Below are positions 49,470-58,425 of a stretch of DNA of 64,000 nucleotides, piece after piece. This DNA is from Streptomyces musisoli. Its GTDB lineage: Bacteria; Actinomycetota; Actinomycetes; Streptomycetales; Streptomycetaceae. The stretch is taken from NCBI RefSeq assembly GCF_016741855.1, contig NZ_JAERRH010000012.1:158425-222424 (forward strand). The letters run 5' to 3'. The stretch's first letter is position 1. Every line of letters begins with the position of its first letter. The notes under the pieces are model-generated. The model was not told the origin of the DNA and searched no databases. It worked only from the letters and a program-made list of their open reading frames with translations. Position numbers and translations under genes: made by a program.

Positions 49470-50750
49470 TTACCCATGGGTTACCCAGCCGGGTGCGGGG
49501 TCAGACAGTCCCGTTCGTCTCACGGGGACGCGCTCGCGCACGCCCTGGGGCTGGGCCAGTACCCGGGCGAGCGACTCCACGACCTCGGGAGCGTAGTCCC
49601 CGGCGGTGCCGAGGCGTAACTCCTCCAGCGCACGGAGCGGGCCCTCGGGTCCGGCGTCCCGGGTCTTCTCCTCGTAGGCGTTCACGGCCCGGACGATCCG
49701 GGCGGCGAGCGGCTGTTCCGGGTAGGGGTCGGCCTGCCGTTCCACGACGACGGCGACGGCCGCGTCGACCCCGGTCTGCCGGACGACCGCGCCGCCGAGC
49801 AGGGCGATGCGCCGCTGCTCGGCGGCGGGCAGGGCGGCGGTGGCGCCGGCCGGGACCGGGTCGACCAGGCTGAGCTGTCCGATGTCGTGCATCAGGGCCG
49901 CGTACTCCAGGACGGCCAGTTCCGGGCCGGTCAGGCCGAGGTCCCGGCCGACGGCGAGGCTGAGCGCGGCGACGCGACGGGCGTGCCCGGCGGGGGTGCA
50001 GCCGGCGATCTCGGTGGCACGCGCCAGGGAGGCGATGGTCTGCCGGTAGGTGGCGCGGACGGCCGCGTACCGGCGCACGGACAGCTGGACGAGCAGCATG
50101 GGCAGGCAGAACACGGGCAACGCCCACAGGCCGACGACGGCGACCGCGAGCGCTATCACCGCGCCGGTCGCGACGACGGTGGAGCCGATGCCGAGCAGCC
50201 CGCGCAGTTCCTCGCGCAGCAGCGGACCGAACGGCCAGCCGGTGCGGCAGTGGGCCAGCGCGGCGGCCAGGATCGCGCCGCACAGGGAGGTGAGGGCGAG
50301 CAGGGTGAGCAGCAGCAGGGCGTAGGCGGGTCCGTCCCAGGAGTTGAAGACGCCCCGGTTGTAGAGGGGTTGGAAGCAGACGGCGGCGAAGCCGACGGTG
50401 AGGATGCGGCGGGCGAGGTGGTCGACGGTGGGGGCGCGGCCGGCCCAGATGTGCGGGACGGCGCCGAGCAGGGCGGCGACGAGGACGACGGTGACGACCT
50501 GGGCGGCGTCGTGCTGGCTGGGCCGCCCGGCGTCGGCGCCCAGCAGGGCGTACGACAGCGAGCCGGCGGCGCCCAAGGGCGCGGCCTGGCGTCCCCGGGA
50601 GTCGCTCCACCGGGTCAGCTCGCCGACGGCTATGAGCACTCCGAAGGCGAGCGCGTCCCGCCGGTCGGCCAGTCCGGTCCCCAGGGTGACGGTCAAGGAG
50701 CCGGCCGCGACGAGGGCGGCGGCGCCGTGGATGAGCCTCAGGACGGTCAT
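49470..50750 (-). CDS. Membrane HD-domain protein with degenerate HD-GYP site
   Basis: This 426-residue protein has about seven membrane segments (first 260 residues) and a C-terminal HD domain (GHARRVAALSLAVGRDLGL, ALMHDIGQLSL). The HD pair is kept, but the second half of an HD-GYP site is broken: where the partner gene has HHERLDGTGYP this one has VVERQADPYPEQ. Its ATG overlaps the stop of the HD-GYP gene (ATGA). It may be a non-catalytic partner or regulator of that enzyme (inference). Confidence 0.88.
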   Translation of the reverse strand: MTVLRLIHGAAALVAAGSLTVTLGTGLADRRDALAFGVLIAVGELTRWSDSRGRQAAPLGAAGSLSYALLGADAGRPSQHDAAQVVTVVLVAALLGAVPHIWAGRAPTVDHLARRILTVGFAAVCFQPLYNRGVFNSWDGPAYALLLLTLLALTSLCGAILAAALAHCRTGWPFGPLLREELRGLLGIGSTVVATGAVIALAVAVVGLWALPVFCLPMLLVQLSVRRYAAVRATYRQTIASLARATEIAGCTPAGHARRVAALSLAVGRDLGLTGPELAVLEYAALMHDIGQLSLVDPVPAGATAALPAAEQRRIALLGGAVVRQTGVDAAVAVVVERQADPYPEQPLAARIVRAVNAYEEKTRDAGPEGPLRALEELRLGTAGDYAPEVVESLARVLAQPQGVRERVPVRRTGLSDPAPGWVTHG

Positions 50751-52051
50751 CGGGGCGCTCCGGTGCGGGAGGCCCGCTCCGCGGGCGGGGTGCCGTACGC
50801 CGGTTCGTCGGCGGTGACCGCCGGATGCCAGCCGGAGCGGCGCAGGGCGCGGACGAGCGCGGTGACCATGCGGGGGTCGAAGTGCGCCCCGGCGCAGCGC
50901 TCCAGCTCGGCGATGGCCGCCTCGACCGGGCGGGCCCTGCTGTAGGAGCGGGTGGAGGTCATGGCGTCGAAGGCGTCCGCGACGGCGACGATCCGGGCGC
51001 ACTCGGGGATCTGGGCGCCGGCCAGGCCGTACGGGTAGCCGGTGCCGTCGAGCCGCTCGTGGTGGTGGAGGATGGCCGCGCGGGCCTCGCCGAGGAAGGA
51101 GATGCCTCGGACCATCTCGTGGCCGTACTCGGGATGCAGTTCGATGATCCGCCGCTCCTCCGGGGTGAGCGGCCCGTCCTTGCGCAGCAGCCGGGTGGGC
51201 ACGCCCAGCTTGCCGACGTCGTGCAGGATGCCGGCGAAGCGGAGCACCTCGACGCGGTCGTCGTCCATACCGAGTTCACGGGCGATCAGCACGGACGCCT
51301 GTCCGACGCGTTCGCTGTGGCCGCGGGTGTAGCCGTCCTTGATGTCGACGGCCTGCACGAGGGCGCGGATGGTGGCCTGGTGGGCCGCGCGTTCGCGGTG
51401 GTACTGGGCGAACACCCACCAGGAGACGCACATCGGCAGCAGCACGAGCAGCGCGGACACGGGTCCGTACGGGCTGCGCCACAGCACGGCCATCATCAGT
51501 CCGGCGAGTCCGTGCACCGCGACGGCGGCGAGGGAGCGGGCGAGCAGCCCGCGCCATGCCCGGCGCGGCGGCACCAGCCCGGCCGCCGCGCGCAGGCCGC
51601 CGTCGAGTGCGGTGAGCACCAGGCAGAACGCGAGGACGGCCGCGCCGGCGGGCAGCAGGGCGTACGGGAAGTCGGGGTGGACGACGGCGTCCCGGCCGCC
51701 GAGTGCCCCGTGCACCCGGGCGGCGCCCCACACGGCGAGCGCGGGCCGCGCGGCCCGCCACACGCGTCGCGGCAGGGCGGGCCGGTGTTCGACCGGGGAG
51801 AGCAGGCCGGCGGGTACCGGGACGAACGCGGCGGCCGCCGGGGGCAGCAGGAACGCGCCGGCGAGCAGGACCGGGTAGAAGGGCCCGCCGAAGCGGCGGT
51901 GCACGACGTGCTCGCAGCTCGCGTAGAGCGCGGCCAGCAGGAGCGAGGCCGCCCAGGGGGTGGGGGTGGCCGGCAGGCGCAGCAGGCAGAGCGCGGCGAG
52001 CAGAGCGACGCCGGTCACATAGCCCCGTGCCCTCGCCGGTACCGCGTCCAT
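50747..52051 (-). CDS. Membrane HD-GYP domain phosphodiesterase
   Basis: This 434-residue protein has about seven membrane segments over the first 220 residues and a complete C-terminal HD-GYP domain: GHSERVGQASVLIA, the HD in GILHDVGKLGVP, the second metal segment and HHERLDGTGYPYGL. HD-GYP proteins hydrolyse cyclic di-GMP, a developmental signal in Streptomyces. The ATG at 52051 has GGGGAGGGG at fitting distance and is preferred to the GTG one codon upstream. It is the first gene of a coupled pair with the degenerate paralogue. Confidence 0.92.
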   Translation of the reverse strand: MDAVPARARGYVTGVALLAALCLLRLPATPTPWAASLLLAALYASCEHVVHRRFGGPFYPVLLAGAFLLPPAAAAFVPVPAGLLSPVEHRPALPRRVWRAARPALAVWGAARVHGALGGRDAVVHPDFPYALLPAGAAVLAFCLVLTALDGGLRAAAGLVPPRRAWRGLLARSLAAVAVHGLAGLMMAVLWRSPYGPVSALLVLLPMCVSWWVFAQYHRERAAHQATIRALVQAVDIKDGYTRGHSERVGQASVLIARELGMDDDRVEVLRFAGILHDVGKLGVPTRLLRKDGPLTPEERRIIELHPEYGHEMVRGISFLGEARAAILHHHERLDGTGYPYGLAGAQIPECARIVAVADAFDAMTSTRSYSRARPVEAAIAELERCAGAHFDPRMVTALVRALRRSGWHPAVTADEPAYGTPPAERASRTGAPR

Positions 52052-52162
52052 CACGCCCCTCCCCGACCGTGCCTGTCCGGGCTCGGAGCCTAGGGTGGAT
52101 TTCGGGGGGTGCGGGGCTTATGACCTGAGGATTAGCACGTTCGGGTGATATGACCCGGCGTG

Positions 52163-52474
52163 TCAGGACTCCTGGGGCGCGGCCGGGGCCTTGGTCACAT
52201 CGTGCTCCGGCACGGTCTGCCCGGAGCGGATCAGGTCGATCCGCCCCATGACCTTGGCGCGCAGGTCCGCGGGCACGTCGTCATGCCCGCAGCACCGCTT
52301 GACCAGCTTCTTCACGGCCTGCTCCAGGCCGTACTTCTCCAGGCACGGGGAGCATTCCTCGAAGTGGTGCTGGAACTTGTCGCGGTCGACGTCCGGCATC
52401 TCACTGTCGAGGAACTCGTACAGATGGTCGAGGACCTCACTGCAGTCCGTCTCGTGCGGCTCTCCGCAGCTCAT
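52163..52474 (-). CDS. rsrA: Redox-sensing zinc anti-sigma factor RsrA
   Basis: This 103-residue ZAS-family anti-sigma factor has cysteines at 3, 11, 41, 44, 61 and 62 and His37 in HHFEECSPC, the same positions as S. coelicolor RsrA. Reduced RsrA holds zinc and binds SigR; disulfide stress forms a disulfide, releases zinc and frees SigR. It overlaps the sigR stop by 4 bp (ATGA), which ensures balanced synthesis. Confidence 0.97.
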   Translation of the reverse strand: MSCGEPHETDCSEVLDHLYEFLDSEMPDVDRDKFQHHFEECSPCLEKYGLEQAVKKLVKRCCGHDDVPADLRAKVMGRIDLIRSGQTVPEHDVTKAPAAPQES

Positions 52475-53166
52475 GAGCCCGAGCCTTTCGCTTCGTTCGA
52501 CTCTCCGGCGCCCGCCGGGACCAGCCCGCGCTCACGGGCGTAGTCCTCCAGCATGCCGCGCAGTTGCCGGCGGCCCCGGTGCAGCCGGGACATCACCGTA
52601 CCGATGGGTGTCCCCATGATGTCCGCGATCTCCTTGTACGCAAAGCCCTCGACGTCCGCGAGATAGACGGCGATGCGGAACTCCTCGGGGATCGCCTGCA
52701 GCGCTTCCTTCACGTCCGAGTCCGGCAGGTGGTCCAGCGCCTGCGACTCGGCGGAGCGCAGCCCCGTCGACATGTGCGACTCGGCGCGCGCCAGCTGCCA
52801 GTCCTCGATCTCCTCGGCCGCGCTGCGCTGGGGCTCGCGCTGCTTCTTGCGGTACGAGTTGATGAAGGTGTTGGTGAGGATCCGGTAGAGCCAGGCCTTG
52901 AGGTTGGTGCCCTCGCGGAACTGGTGGAAGGACGCGTAGGCCTTGGCGTACGTCTCCTGCACCAGGTCCTCGGCGTCGGCCGGGTTGCGCGTCATGCGCA
53001 GGGCGGCCGAGTACATCTGGTCGAGGTATTCGAGCGCGTCCCGCTCGAAGCGCGCGCTGCGCTCCGCGGTCGTCTCACCGGACGCTTCCGCGCTGACGCC
53101 CTGGCCCTCGGGCAGCTCCGCCTGGCCGTTGTCGGTCCCTGCGTCGGTCCCAGTGACCGGACCCAC
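52471..53166 (-). CDS. sigR: Thiol-oxidative-stress ECF sigma factor SigR
   Basis: This 231-residue ECF sigma factor has region 2 (LDQMYSAALRMTRNPADAEDLVQETYAKAY, in parts) and region 4 (IAVYLADVEGFAYKEIADIMGTPIGTVMSRLHRGR, in parts). The GTG start (53166) follows S. coelicolor usage. An upstream ATG at 53331 with GAGAGG before it adds exactly 55 codons and matches the unstable isoform SigR' known from S. coelicolor, made from the SigR-dependent promoter. rsrA follows with a 4-bp overlap. Confidence 0.95.
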   Translation of the reverse strand: MGPVTGTDAGTDNGQAELPEGQGVSAEASGETTAERSARFERDALEYLDQMYSAALRMTRNPADAEDLVQETYAKAYASFHQFREGTNLKAWLYRILTNTFINSYRKKQREPQRSAAEEIEDWQLARAESHMSTGLRSAESQALDHLPDSDVKEALQAIPEEFRIAVYLADVEGFAYKEIADIMGTPIGTVMSRLHRGRRQLRGMLEDYARERGLVPAGAGESNEAKGSGS

Positions 53167-53391
53167 CTCCTCAAGATCCCGGGCGGGACCGAAACCGGTC
53201 CCACTCGTTTCGGAGGATAGAACACGACCCATGCCTGCCGCCGCTCGAATAGAGGCGGTCTTGCCCGCGTACAGCACCGTCCAGTCCAGGTCGGTACGGC
53301 TGCTGCGGCTCGGGCATACGGTCGAACCCATGCGGCGGACTTCCTCTCCCACGACGTCGGCGCCGAGAACCTCAGCACTTCTGCACGCCAC

Positions 53392-53418
53392 AACAGCGGG
53401 CCGCCGCCCGGCATTCCC
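53392..53418 (-). promoter_or_regulatory. SigR-dependent promoter of sigR-rsrA
   Basis: On the minus strand GGGAAT and GTT are separated by 18 bp, an exact match to the SigR consensus GGGAAT-N18-GTT. Transcription would start about 50 bp before the ATG of the long SigR' form, giving the positive feedback loop known in S. coelicolor. It lies 4 bp downstream of the preceding gene's stop. Confidence 0.93.
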
Positions 53419-53421
53419 GGG

Positions 53422-54051
53422 TCACGCGAGTGACGACACCCACTCCCGCACCCCGGCGGTGATGATCTCCAGCGCGCGCTCCTGGGTGATCTCCGCGCGC
53501 TTGGGCACGGCGAACCCGTGATCGCCGTGCGGCACCTCGATCAGCTCGTAGGAGCCGTCGGGGAACTCCTCCGGCCTCCCGAAGGGGTCGTTGCCGCCCT
53601 GCACGACCAGCGTGGGCACGCCGGCGCCCAGCAGCTCCTCCGCGCGGGACTTCTCCGGCCTGCCCGGCGGGTGCAGCGGGAAGCTCAGGGCGAGGACGGC
53701 GTGGGCGCCCAGCTCGGTCGCCGTGCGGCAGGCGACGCGCGCCCCGGCGCTCCGGCCGCCGGAGATCACCGGGAGCCCCGGCTTCGCGAGGGCCGGCCAC
53801 ACGCCGCGCCATCCGGTGTCCAGGGTCCTGGGCGCGGGCGCGACCTTCTTGCCCGCCACCCGCCAGGGCTGCTCGACGAGGGCGACGGTGACGCCGTGGC
53901 CCGGGAGCGTCCCGGCGAGCGCCTGGAGGTCGCGTGCCTCGATGCCGCCGCCCGCCCCATGACCGACGGCCAGCACCAGCCGGGCCCGCCTCGCCTCGTG
54001 CCAGGTGATCCGGGCTTCTCCCGCGTCCGTGGTGATGGTCTGCGTAGTCAC
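53422..54051 (-). CDS. Alpha/beta hydrolase family protein
   Basis: This 209-residue protein has the nucleophile elbow GGRSAGARVA, an oxyanion-region motif GHGAGGGIEARD, an acidic segment VVQGGNDPFG and the catalytic-His segment GDHGFAV. It resembles the dienelactone-hydrolase-like/KANL3-Tex30 group; substrate unknown. The GTG start is one base after the SRAP gene stop, so the two share a transcript. The sigR promoter lies directly beyond its stop. Confidence 0.9.
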   Translation of the reverse strand: MTTQTITTDAGEARITWHEARRARLVLAVGHGAGGGIEARDLQALAGTLPGHGVTVALVEQPWRVAGKKVAPAPRTLDTGWRGVWPALAKPGLPVISGGRSAGARVACRTATELGAHAVLALSFPLHPPGRPEKSRAEELLGAGVPTLVVQGGNDPFGRPEEFPDGSYELIEVPHGDHGFAVPKRAEITQERALEIITAGVREWVSSLA

Positions 54052-54052
54052 G

Positions 54053-54868
54053 TCAGAAGAGTGTGCCCTCTTCCGGTGCCGCCAGCTCCTTCAGCAGCTC
54101 CGGGCCGTTGTTGCGGACGTTGCTGACGGCGGTGGCGACCGGGTAGGCGCGCATCAGGCCGGCGGGGGGCGGCGCGAGCAGGCCGCGCAGGTCGTCGGGA
54201 TCGGTGCGGGAGGGGTCGAGCCAGGCGTCCCAGCGGTCCGGGGTGAGCATCAGCGGCATCCGGGGGTGGATGTCGGCGAGGGTGTGCGGGCCGTCGGCCG
54301 GGGCGACCGCCAGCGGGGTCCGCTCCGCCTCGGTGGTGATCACCGAGCAGGTGACCCACCAGGCCCGGGGGTGGTCGTCGGGCAGGGTCCGGTCGCGCCA
54401 GAACTCGTACAGGCCGGCCATCGCGAACACCGAGCCGTCGGCGGGCAGCACGAAGTACGGCTGCTTGCGCGGCCGCTTCTTCTTGCCCTCGACCTCCAGC
54501 TCGCGCTCCTGCGAGCCGGTGACCCACTCGTAGTAGCCGTCGGCGGGCACGATGCAGCGGCGGGCGGCGAAGGCCCGGCGGTAGGAGGGCTTCTCGTGCA
54601 CGGTCTCCGCGCGCGCGTTGATCATGCGGGCGCCGCCCTCGGGCGTCTTGGCCCAGGACGGGACCAGGCCCCACTTCAGCTTGCGCAGCTGGCGAACCGG
54701 ACGCGGGGAGTCCGCGTCTTTCAGGGGGCGGTCCAGGACGGCGTAGACCTCTTTGGTCGGAGCCACGTTGTAGTCCGGCTCCAAGGTCTCTTCGGGCTCC
54801 CACTTCTCGATCTCAAAGATTCCTGCGAGATCCTCGGGCCCACGACTCGATGCATACCGTCCGCACAT
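54053..54868 (-). CDS. SRAP-domain protein (HMCES/YedK family)
   Basis: This 271-residue protein begins Met-Cys-Gly-Arg-Tyr; after Met removal Cys2 forms a thiazolidine crosslink with abasic sites in single-stranded DNA and so shields them. Other active-site segments are present: NVAPT, NARAET, ADGYYEW and IHPRMPLML. The ATG at 54868 is fixed by this catalytic Cys2 even though the frame is open further upstream and no ribosome site is evident. It is divergent from the M50 peptidase gene with only 50 bp between. Confidence 0.95.
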   Translation of the reverse strand: MCGRYASSRGPEDLAGIFEIEKWEPEETLEPDYNVAPTKEVYAVLDRPLKDADSPRPVRQLRKLKWGLVPSWAKTPEGGARMINARAETVHEKPSYRRAFAARRCIVPADGYYEWVTGSQERELEVEGKKKRPRKQPYFVLPADGSVFAMAGLYEFWRDRTLPDDHPRAWWVTCSVITTEAERTPLAVAPADGPHTLADIHPRMPLMLTPDRWDAWLDPSRTDPDDLRGLLAPPPAGLMRAYPVATAVSNVRNNGPELLKELAAPEEGTLF

Positions 54869-54918
54869 ACGTGCCACACTGCCAGACTCCGTACTACCGC
54901 AGGGAGCCACCGCGAGAT

Positions 54919-55641
54919 ATGGACAGCCTCGCCGCCACCGCGCTGCCCGACTTCTGGGACCGGCTCACCGGTACCCAGCCCGATCCCGACCTGTGGGTGG
55001 TGCTGGCCACCGTGGCCGCGGCGCTCGCCGTGGTCGTCCCGCACCCGCTGTGGCGGATATCCCGCAACGCGATCACCATCGCCCACGAGGGCGGGCACGG
55101 CCTGATCGCCCTGCTCACCGGCCGGCAGCTCACCGGCATCCGGCTGCACTCCGACACCAGCGGGCTCACGGTCAGCCGGGGCAAGCCGTACGGCCTGGGG
55201 ATGATCCTCACGGCCGCGGCCGGGTACACGGCCCCCTCGCTGCTCGGGCTCGGCGGAGCCGCGCTGCTGGCCGCCGGCCGCATCACCCTGCTGCTGTGGG
55301 CGGCCACCGCCCTGCTGCTGGTGATGCTGTTGATGATCCGCAACGCGTACGGCGTACTGACCGTGGTCCTCACGGGCGGGGCGTTCCTGCTGGTCTCCTG
55401 GCTGGCGGGACCGCAGGTGCAGGCGGCGTTCGCGTACGCGGTGGTGTGGTTCCTGCTGCTCGGCGGGGTCCGGCCGCCGTTCGAGCTCCAGGCCAAGCGG
55501 TCACGGGGAGGGGCGGGGGACTCGGACGCGGACCAGCTGTCGCGGCTGACGCACGTACCGGCGGGCCTGTGGCTGTTCCTGTTCCACGCGGTGTCCCTGT
55601 GCTCGCTGATCGGCGGCGGCCGCTGGCTGCTGGAAGGTTGA
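54919..55641 (+). CDS. M50 family membrane metallopeptidase
   Basis: This 240-residue membrane protein has the zinc motif HEGGH (AHEGGHGLIALLTG) near residue 55 and about six membrane segments. It resembles the small actinobacterial M50B-like peptidases; a second Asp ligand motif is not obvious. The substrate is unknown. The ATG at 54919 follows a short spacer from the divergent SRAP gene. The aroA gene follows 28 bp downstream. Confidence 0.9.
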   Translation: MDSLAATALPDFWDRLTGTQPDPDLWVVLATVAAALAVVVPHPLWRISRNAITIAHEGGHGLIALLTGRQLTGIRLHSDTSGLTVSRGKPYGLGMILTAAAGYTAPSLLGLGGAALLAAGRITLLLWAATALLLVMLLMIRNAYGVLTVVLTGGAFLLVSWLAGPQVQAAFAYAVVWFLLLGGVRPPFELQAKRSRGGAGDSDADQLSRLTHVPAGLWLFLFHAVSLCSLIGGGRWLLEG

Positions 55642-55669
55642 CCCCGGGCCCTCCTTATAAAGTGGCCCC

Positions 55670-56986
55670 ATGGCCCCGAACAGCTCCTCCACCGCCCTCT
55701 GGCCCGCCCCGCACGCGAGCGGGGCCGTCGACGCGACGGTCCACGTGCCCGGGTCCAAGTCGGTCACCAACCGCGCCTTGGTCCTCGCCGCCCTTGCCTC
55801 CGAGCCGGGCTGGCTGCGCCGGCCGCTGCGGTCCCGGGACACCCTGCTGATGGCCGGCGCCCTCAGGGCCATGGGCGTGGAGATCGAGGAGGGGGTCGGC
55901 CCCGACGGAACCGGCGAGGCCTGGCGGGTGCTGCCCACGGGCCTGCACGGCCCGGCCACGGTCGACGTCGGCAACGCGGGCACCGTGATGCGGTTCCTGC
56001 CGCCGGTGGCCGCGCTGGCCGACGGTCCCATCCGGTTCGACGGGGACCCGCGGTCGTACGAGCGTCCCCTCGACGGCGTGATCGACGCGCTGCGGGTGCT
56101 CGGCGCCCGGATCGACGACGACGGCCGGGGCGCGCTGCCGCTGACCGTGCAGGGCGGCGGGGCGCTGGACGGCGGCCCGGTCTCCGTCGACGCCTCCTCG
56201 TCGTCCCAGTTCGTCTCGGCGCTGCTGCTGTCCGGACCGCGCTTCAACCAGGGCGTCGAGGTCCGGCACACCGGCGCGACCCTGCCCTCGCTGCCGCACA
56301 TCCGGATGACGGTGGACATGCTGCGCGCGGTCGGCGCCCAGGTGGACACCCCGGAGTCGGGCGGCGAGCCGAACGTGTGGCGGGTGACGCCGGGCGCCCT
56401 GCTCGGCCGGGACCTGACGATCGAGCCGGACCTGTCCAACGCCCAGCCGTTCCTGGCGGCGGCCCTGGTCACCGGCGGCAAGGTGCTGGTCCCGGACTGG
56501 CCGGCCCGCACCACCCAGCCGGGTGACCGGCTGCGGGAGATCTTCACCGAGATGGGGGGTTCCTGCGAACTCACCGAGTACGGGCTGACCTTCACCGGTT
56601 CGGGTGCGATCCACGGCATCGACGTGGACCTGGGTGACGTGGGCGAGCTGACCCCCGGCATCGCGGCGGTGGCCGCGCTCGCCGACTCGCCGTCCACCCT
56701 GCGGGGCGTGGCCCATCTGCGGCTGCACGAGACCGACCGGCTGGCCGCGCTCACCAAGGAGATCAACGAGCTGGGCGGTGACGTCACGGAGACGGCCGAC
56801 GGCCTGCACATCCGCCCGCGCCCGCTGCACGGCGGGACCTTCCACACCTACGAGGACCACCGCATGGCGACCGCCGGTGCGATCATCGGCCTGGCGGTCG
56901 AGGGTGTGCAGATCGAGAACGTGGCGACGACGGCGAAGACCCTTCCGGACTTCCCCCAGCTGTGGACCGGGATGCTCGGGCAGTAG
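55670..56986 (+). CDS. aroA: 5-enolpyruvylshikimate-3-phosphate synthase
   Basis: This 438-residue enzyme makes EPSP from shikimate 3-phosphate and PEP in the aromatic pathway. Motifs: VPGSKSVTNRALVLAALA near the N terminus, DVGNAGTVMRFLPPVA, and LHETDRLAAL plus TYEDHRMA near the C terminus. The length is typical. It starts 28 bp after the M50 gene and is followed by rsgA after 10 bp, so it is probably in one operon with both. Confidence 0.96.
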   Translation: MAPNSSSTALWPAPHASGAVDATVHVPGSKSVTNRALVLAALASEPGWLRRPLRSRDTLLMAGALRAMGVEIEEGVGPDGTGEAWRVLPTGLHGPATVDVGNAGTVMRFLPPVAALADGPIRFDGDPRSYERPLDGVIDALRVLGARIDDDGRGALPLTVQGGGALDGGPVSVDASSSSQFVSALLLSGPRFNQGVEVRHTGATLPSLPHIRMTVDMLRAVGAQVDTPESGGEPNVWRVTPGALLGRDLTIEPDLSNAQPFLAAALVTGGKVLVPDWPARTTQPGDRLREIFTEMGGSCELTEYGLTFTGSGAIHGIDVDLGDVGELTPGIAAVAALADSPSTLRGVAHLRLHETDRLAALTKEINELGGDVTETADGLHIRPRPLHGGTFHTYEDHRMATAGAIIGLAVEGVQIENVATTAKTLPDFPQLWTGMLGQ

Positions 56987-56996
56987 GGATCACGCC

Positions 56997-58007
56997 ATGC
57001 GCCGCTACGGCAAGCACACCGACGAGGACGACATCCGCAGCCGCCCCAACCGCAAGGGCAACCGGCCGCGGACGAACATCCGCCCGAAGCACGAGGACGC
57101 GGCGGAGGGGATGGTCCTCACCGTCGACCGGGGCCGGTTGACCTGTCTGGTCGACGACCGCACGATCGTGGCGATGAAGGCCCGCGAGCTGGGCCGCAAG
57201 GCGGCCGTGGTGGGCGACCGGGTGGCCCTGGTCGGCGATCTGTCCGGCGCGAAGGACACGCTCGCGCGGATCGTCCGCATCGAGGAGCGGTCGTCGCTGC
57301 TGCGCCGCACGGCCGACGACGACGATCCCTACGAGCGGGTGGTCGTGGCCAACGCCGACCAGCTGGCGATCGTGACGGCCCTGGCCGACCCGGAGCCACG
57401 CCCCCGGCTGATCGACCGCTGTCTGGTCGCGGCCTACGACGGCGGTCTGGAACCGCTGCTGGTGATGACCAAGTCGGACCTGGCCCCGCCGGACAAGCTG
57501 CTGGAGCTGTACGGCGACCTGAACATCCCGTACGTCGTCACCAGCCGGGAGGAGCTGGAGAACGGCGGCGCGGCGGACCGGGTACGCGCGCACCTGGACG
57601 ACAAGATCACCGCGTTCGTGGGCCACTCCGGCGTCGGCAAGACGACCCTGGTGAACGCGCTCGTGCCGCAGGAGCGCCGGCGTACGACGGGACATGTGAA
57701 CGCGGTGACCGGCCGGGGCCGGCACACCACCACCTCGGCCCTCGCGCTGCCGCTGGCCGGCGGGGACGGCTGGGTCGTCGACACCCCGGGCGTCCGCTCC
57801 TTCGGGCTCGCGCACATCGACCCGTCCCGGGTGATCCACGCCTTCCCGGACCTCGAACCCGGCACGGAGGGCTGCCCGCGCGCGTGCAGCCACGACGAGC
57901 CGGACTGCGCGCTGGACACGTGGGTGGAGGAGGGCCACGCGGACCCGGCGCGGCTGTTCTCCCTGCGCCGGCTGCTGGCCACGCGGGAACGCAAGGAGGG
58001 CGACTGA
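56997..58007 (+). CDS. rsgA: Ribosome small-subunit GTPase RsgA
   Basis: This 336-residue circularly permuted GTPase has an OB-like N domain, then G4 TKSD (158-161), G1 GHSGVGKT (209-216), G3 DTPGV, and a C-terminal zinc knuckle with Cys/His ligands (CPRACSHDEPDC). It acts in late 30S maturation. It begins 10 bp after aroA, an arrangement common in Streptomyces. The basic N-terminal 30 residues probably contact rRNA. Confidence 0.95.
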   Translation: MRRYGKHTDEDDIRSRPNRKGNRPRTNIRPKHEDAAEGMVLTVDRGRLTCLVDDRTIVAMKARELGRKAAVVGDRVALVGDLSGAKDTLARIVRIEERSSLLRRTADDDDPYERVVVANADQLAIVTALADPEPRPRLIDRCLVAAYDGGLEPLLVMTKSDLAPPDKLLELYGDLNIPYVVTSREELENGGAADRVRAHLDDKITAFVGHSGVGKTTLVNALVPQERRRTTGHVNAVTGRGRHTTTSALALPLAGGDGWVVDTPGVRSFGLAHIDPSRVIHAFPDLEPGTEGCPRACSHDEPDCALDTWVEEGHADPARLFSLRRLLATRERKEGD

Positions 58008-58091
58008 GCCTCGCGTTGTTTGCCCGGGCGTGAGTTCGGTAAGTGCATAATCGCACCGAGCCGGAGATCCGGACCAACGGGAGGACCGCAC

Positions 58092-58415
58092 ATGGCGTGG
58101 CTGCTGGTCATAGTGGCCGGGATTCTGGAGACCGGTTTCGCCGTGTGTCTGAAACTCTCCCACGGGTTCACGCGCCTGTGGCCGACGATCGCCTTCGCGT
58201 CGTTCGCCCTGGGCAGTTTCGGCCTGCTGACCCTCTCCCTGAAGAAGCTGGACGTCGGTCCCGCCTACGCCGTGTGGACCGGGATCGGCGCGGCGGGCAC
58301 CGCGATCTACGGCATGGTCTTCCTCGGCGACCTGGTGTCCACCCTGAAGATCGTCTCCATCAGCCTGGTCATCGTCGGGGTGATCGGGCTTCAGCTGTCG
58401 GGCTCCGCCCACTAG
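58092..58415 (+). CDS. SMR-family transporter (SugE/Gdx-like)
   Basis: This 107-residue four-helix protein has the essential Glu in GILETGFA (Glu13), the motif KKLDVGPAYAVWTGIGAAGTA and a C-terminal helix. Proteins of this SugE-like branch often export guanidinium. No guanidine riboswitch is visible in the 84-bp upstream gap. GGGAGGA precedes the ATG. It probably works as a dual-topology homodimer since there is no partner gene. Confidence 0.9.
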   Translation: MAWLLVIVAGILETGFAVCLKLSHGFTRLWPTIAFASFALGSFGLLTLSLKKLDVGPAYAVWTGIGAAGTAIYGMVFLGDLVSTLKIVSISLVIVGVIGLQLSGSAH

Positions 58416-58425
58416 GCGCGGCCGC

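Noticed and set aside
58008..58091. Guanidine riboswitch before the SMR gene
   Set aside because: The 84-bp gap is too short for the ykkC class I aptamer and no paired ACGR-loop hairpins of class II are visible.
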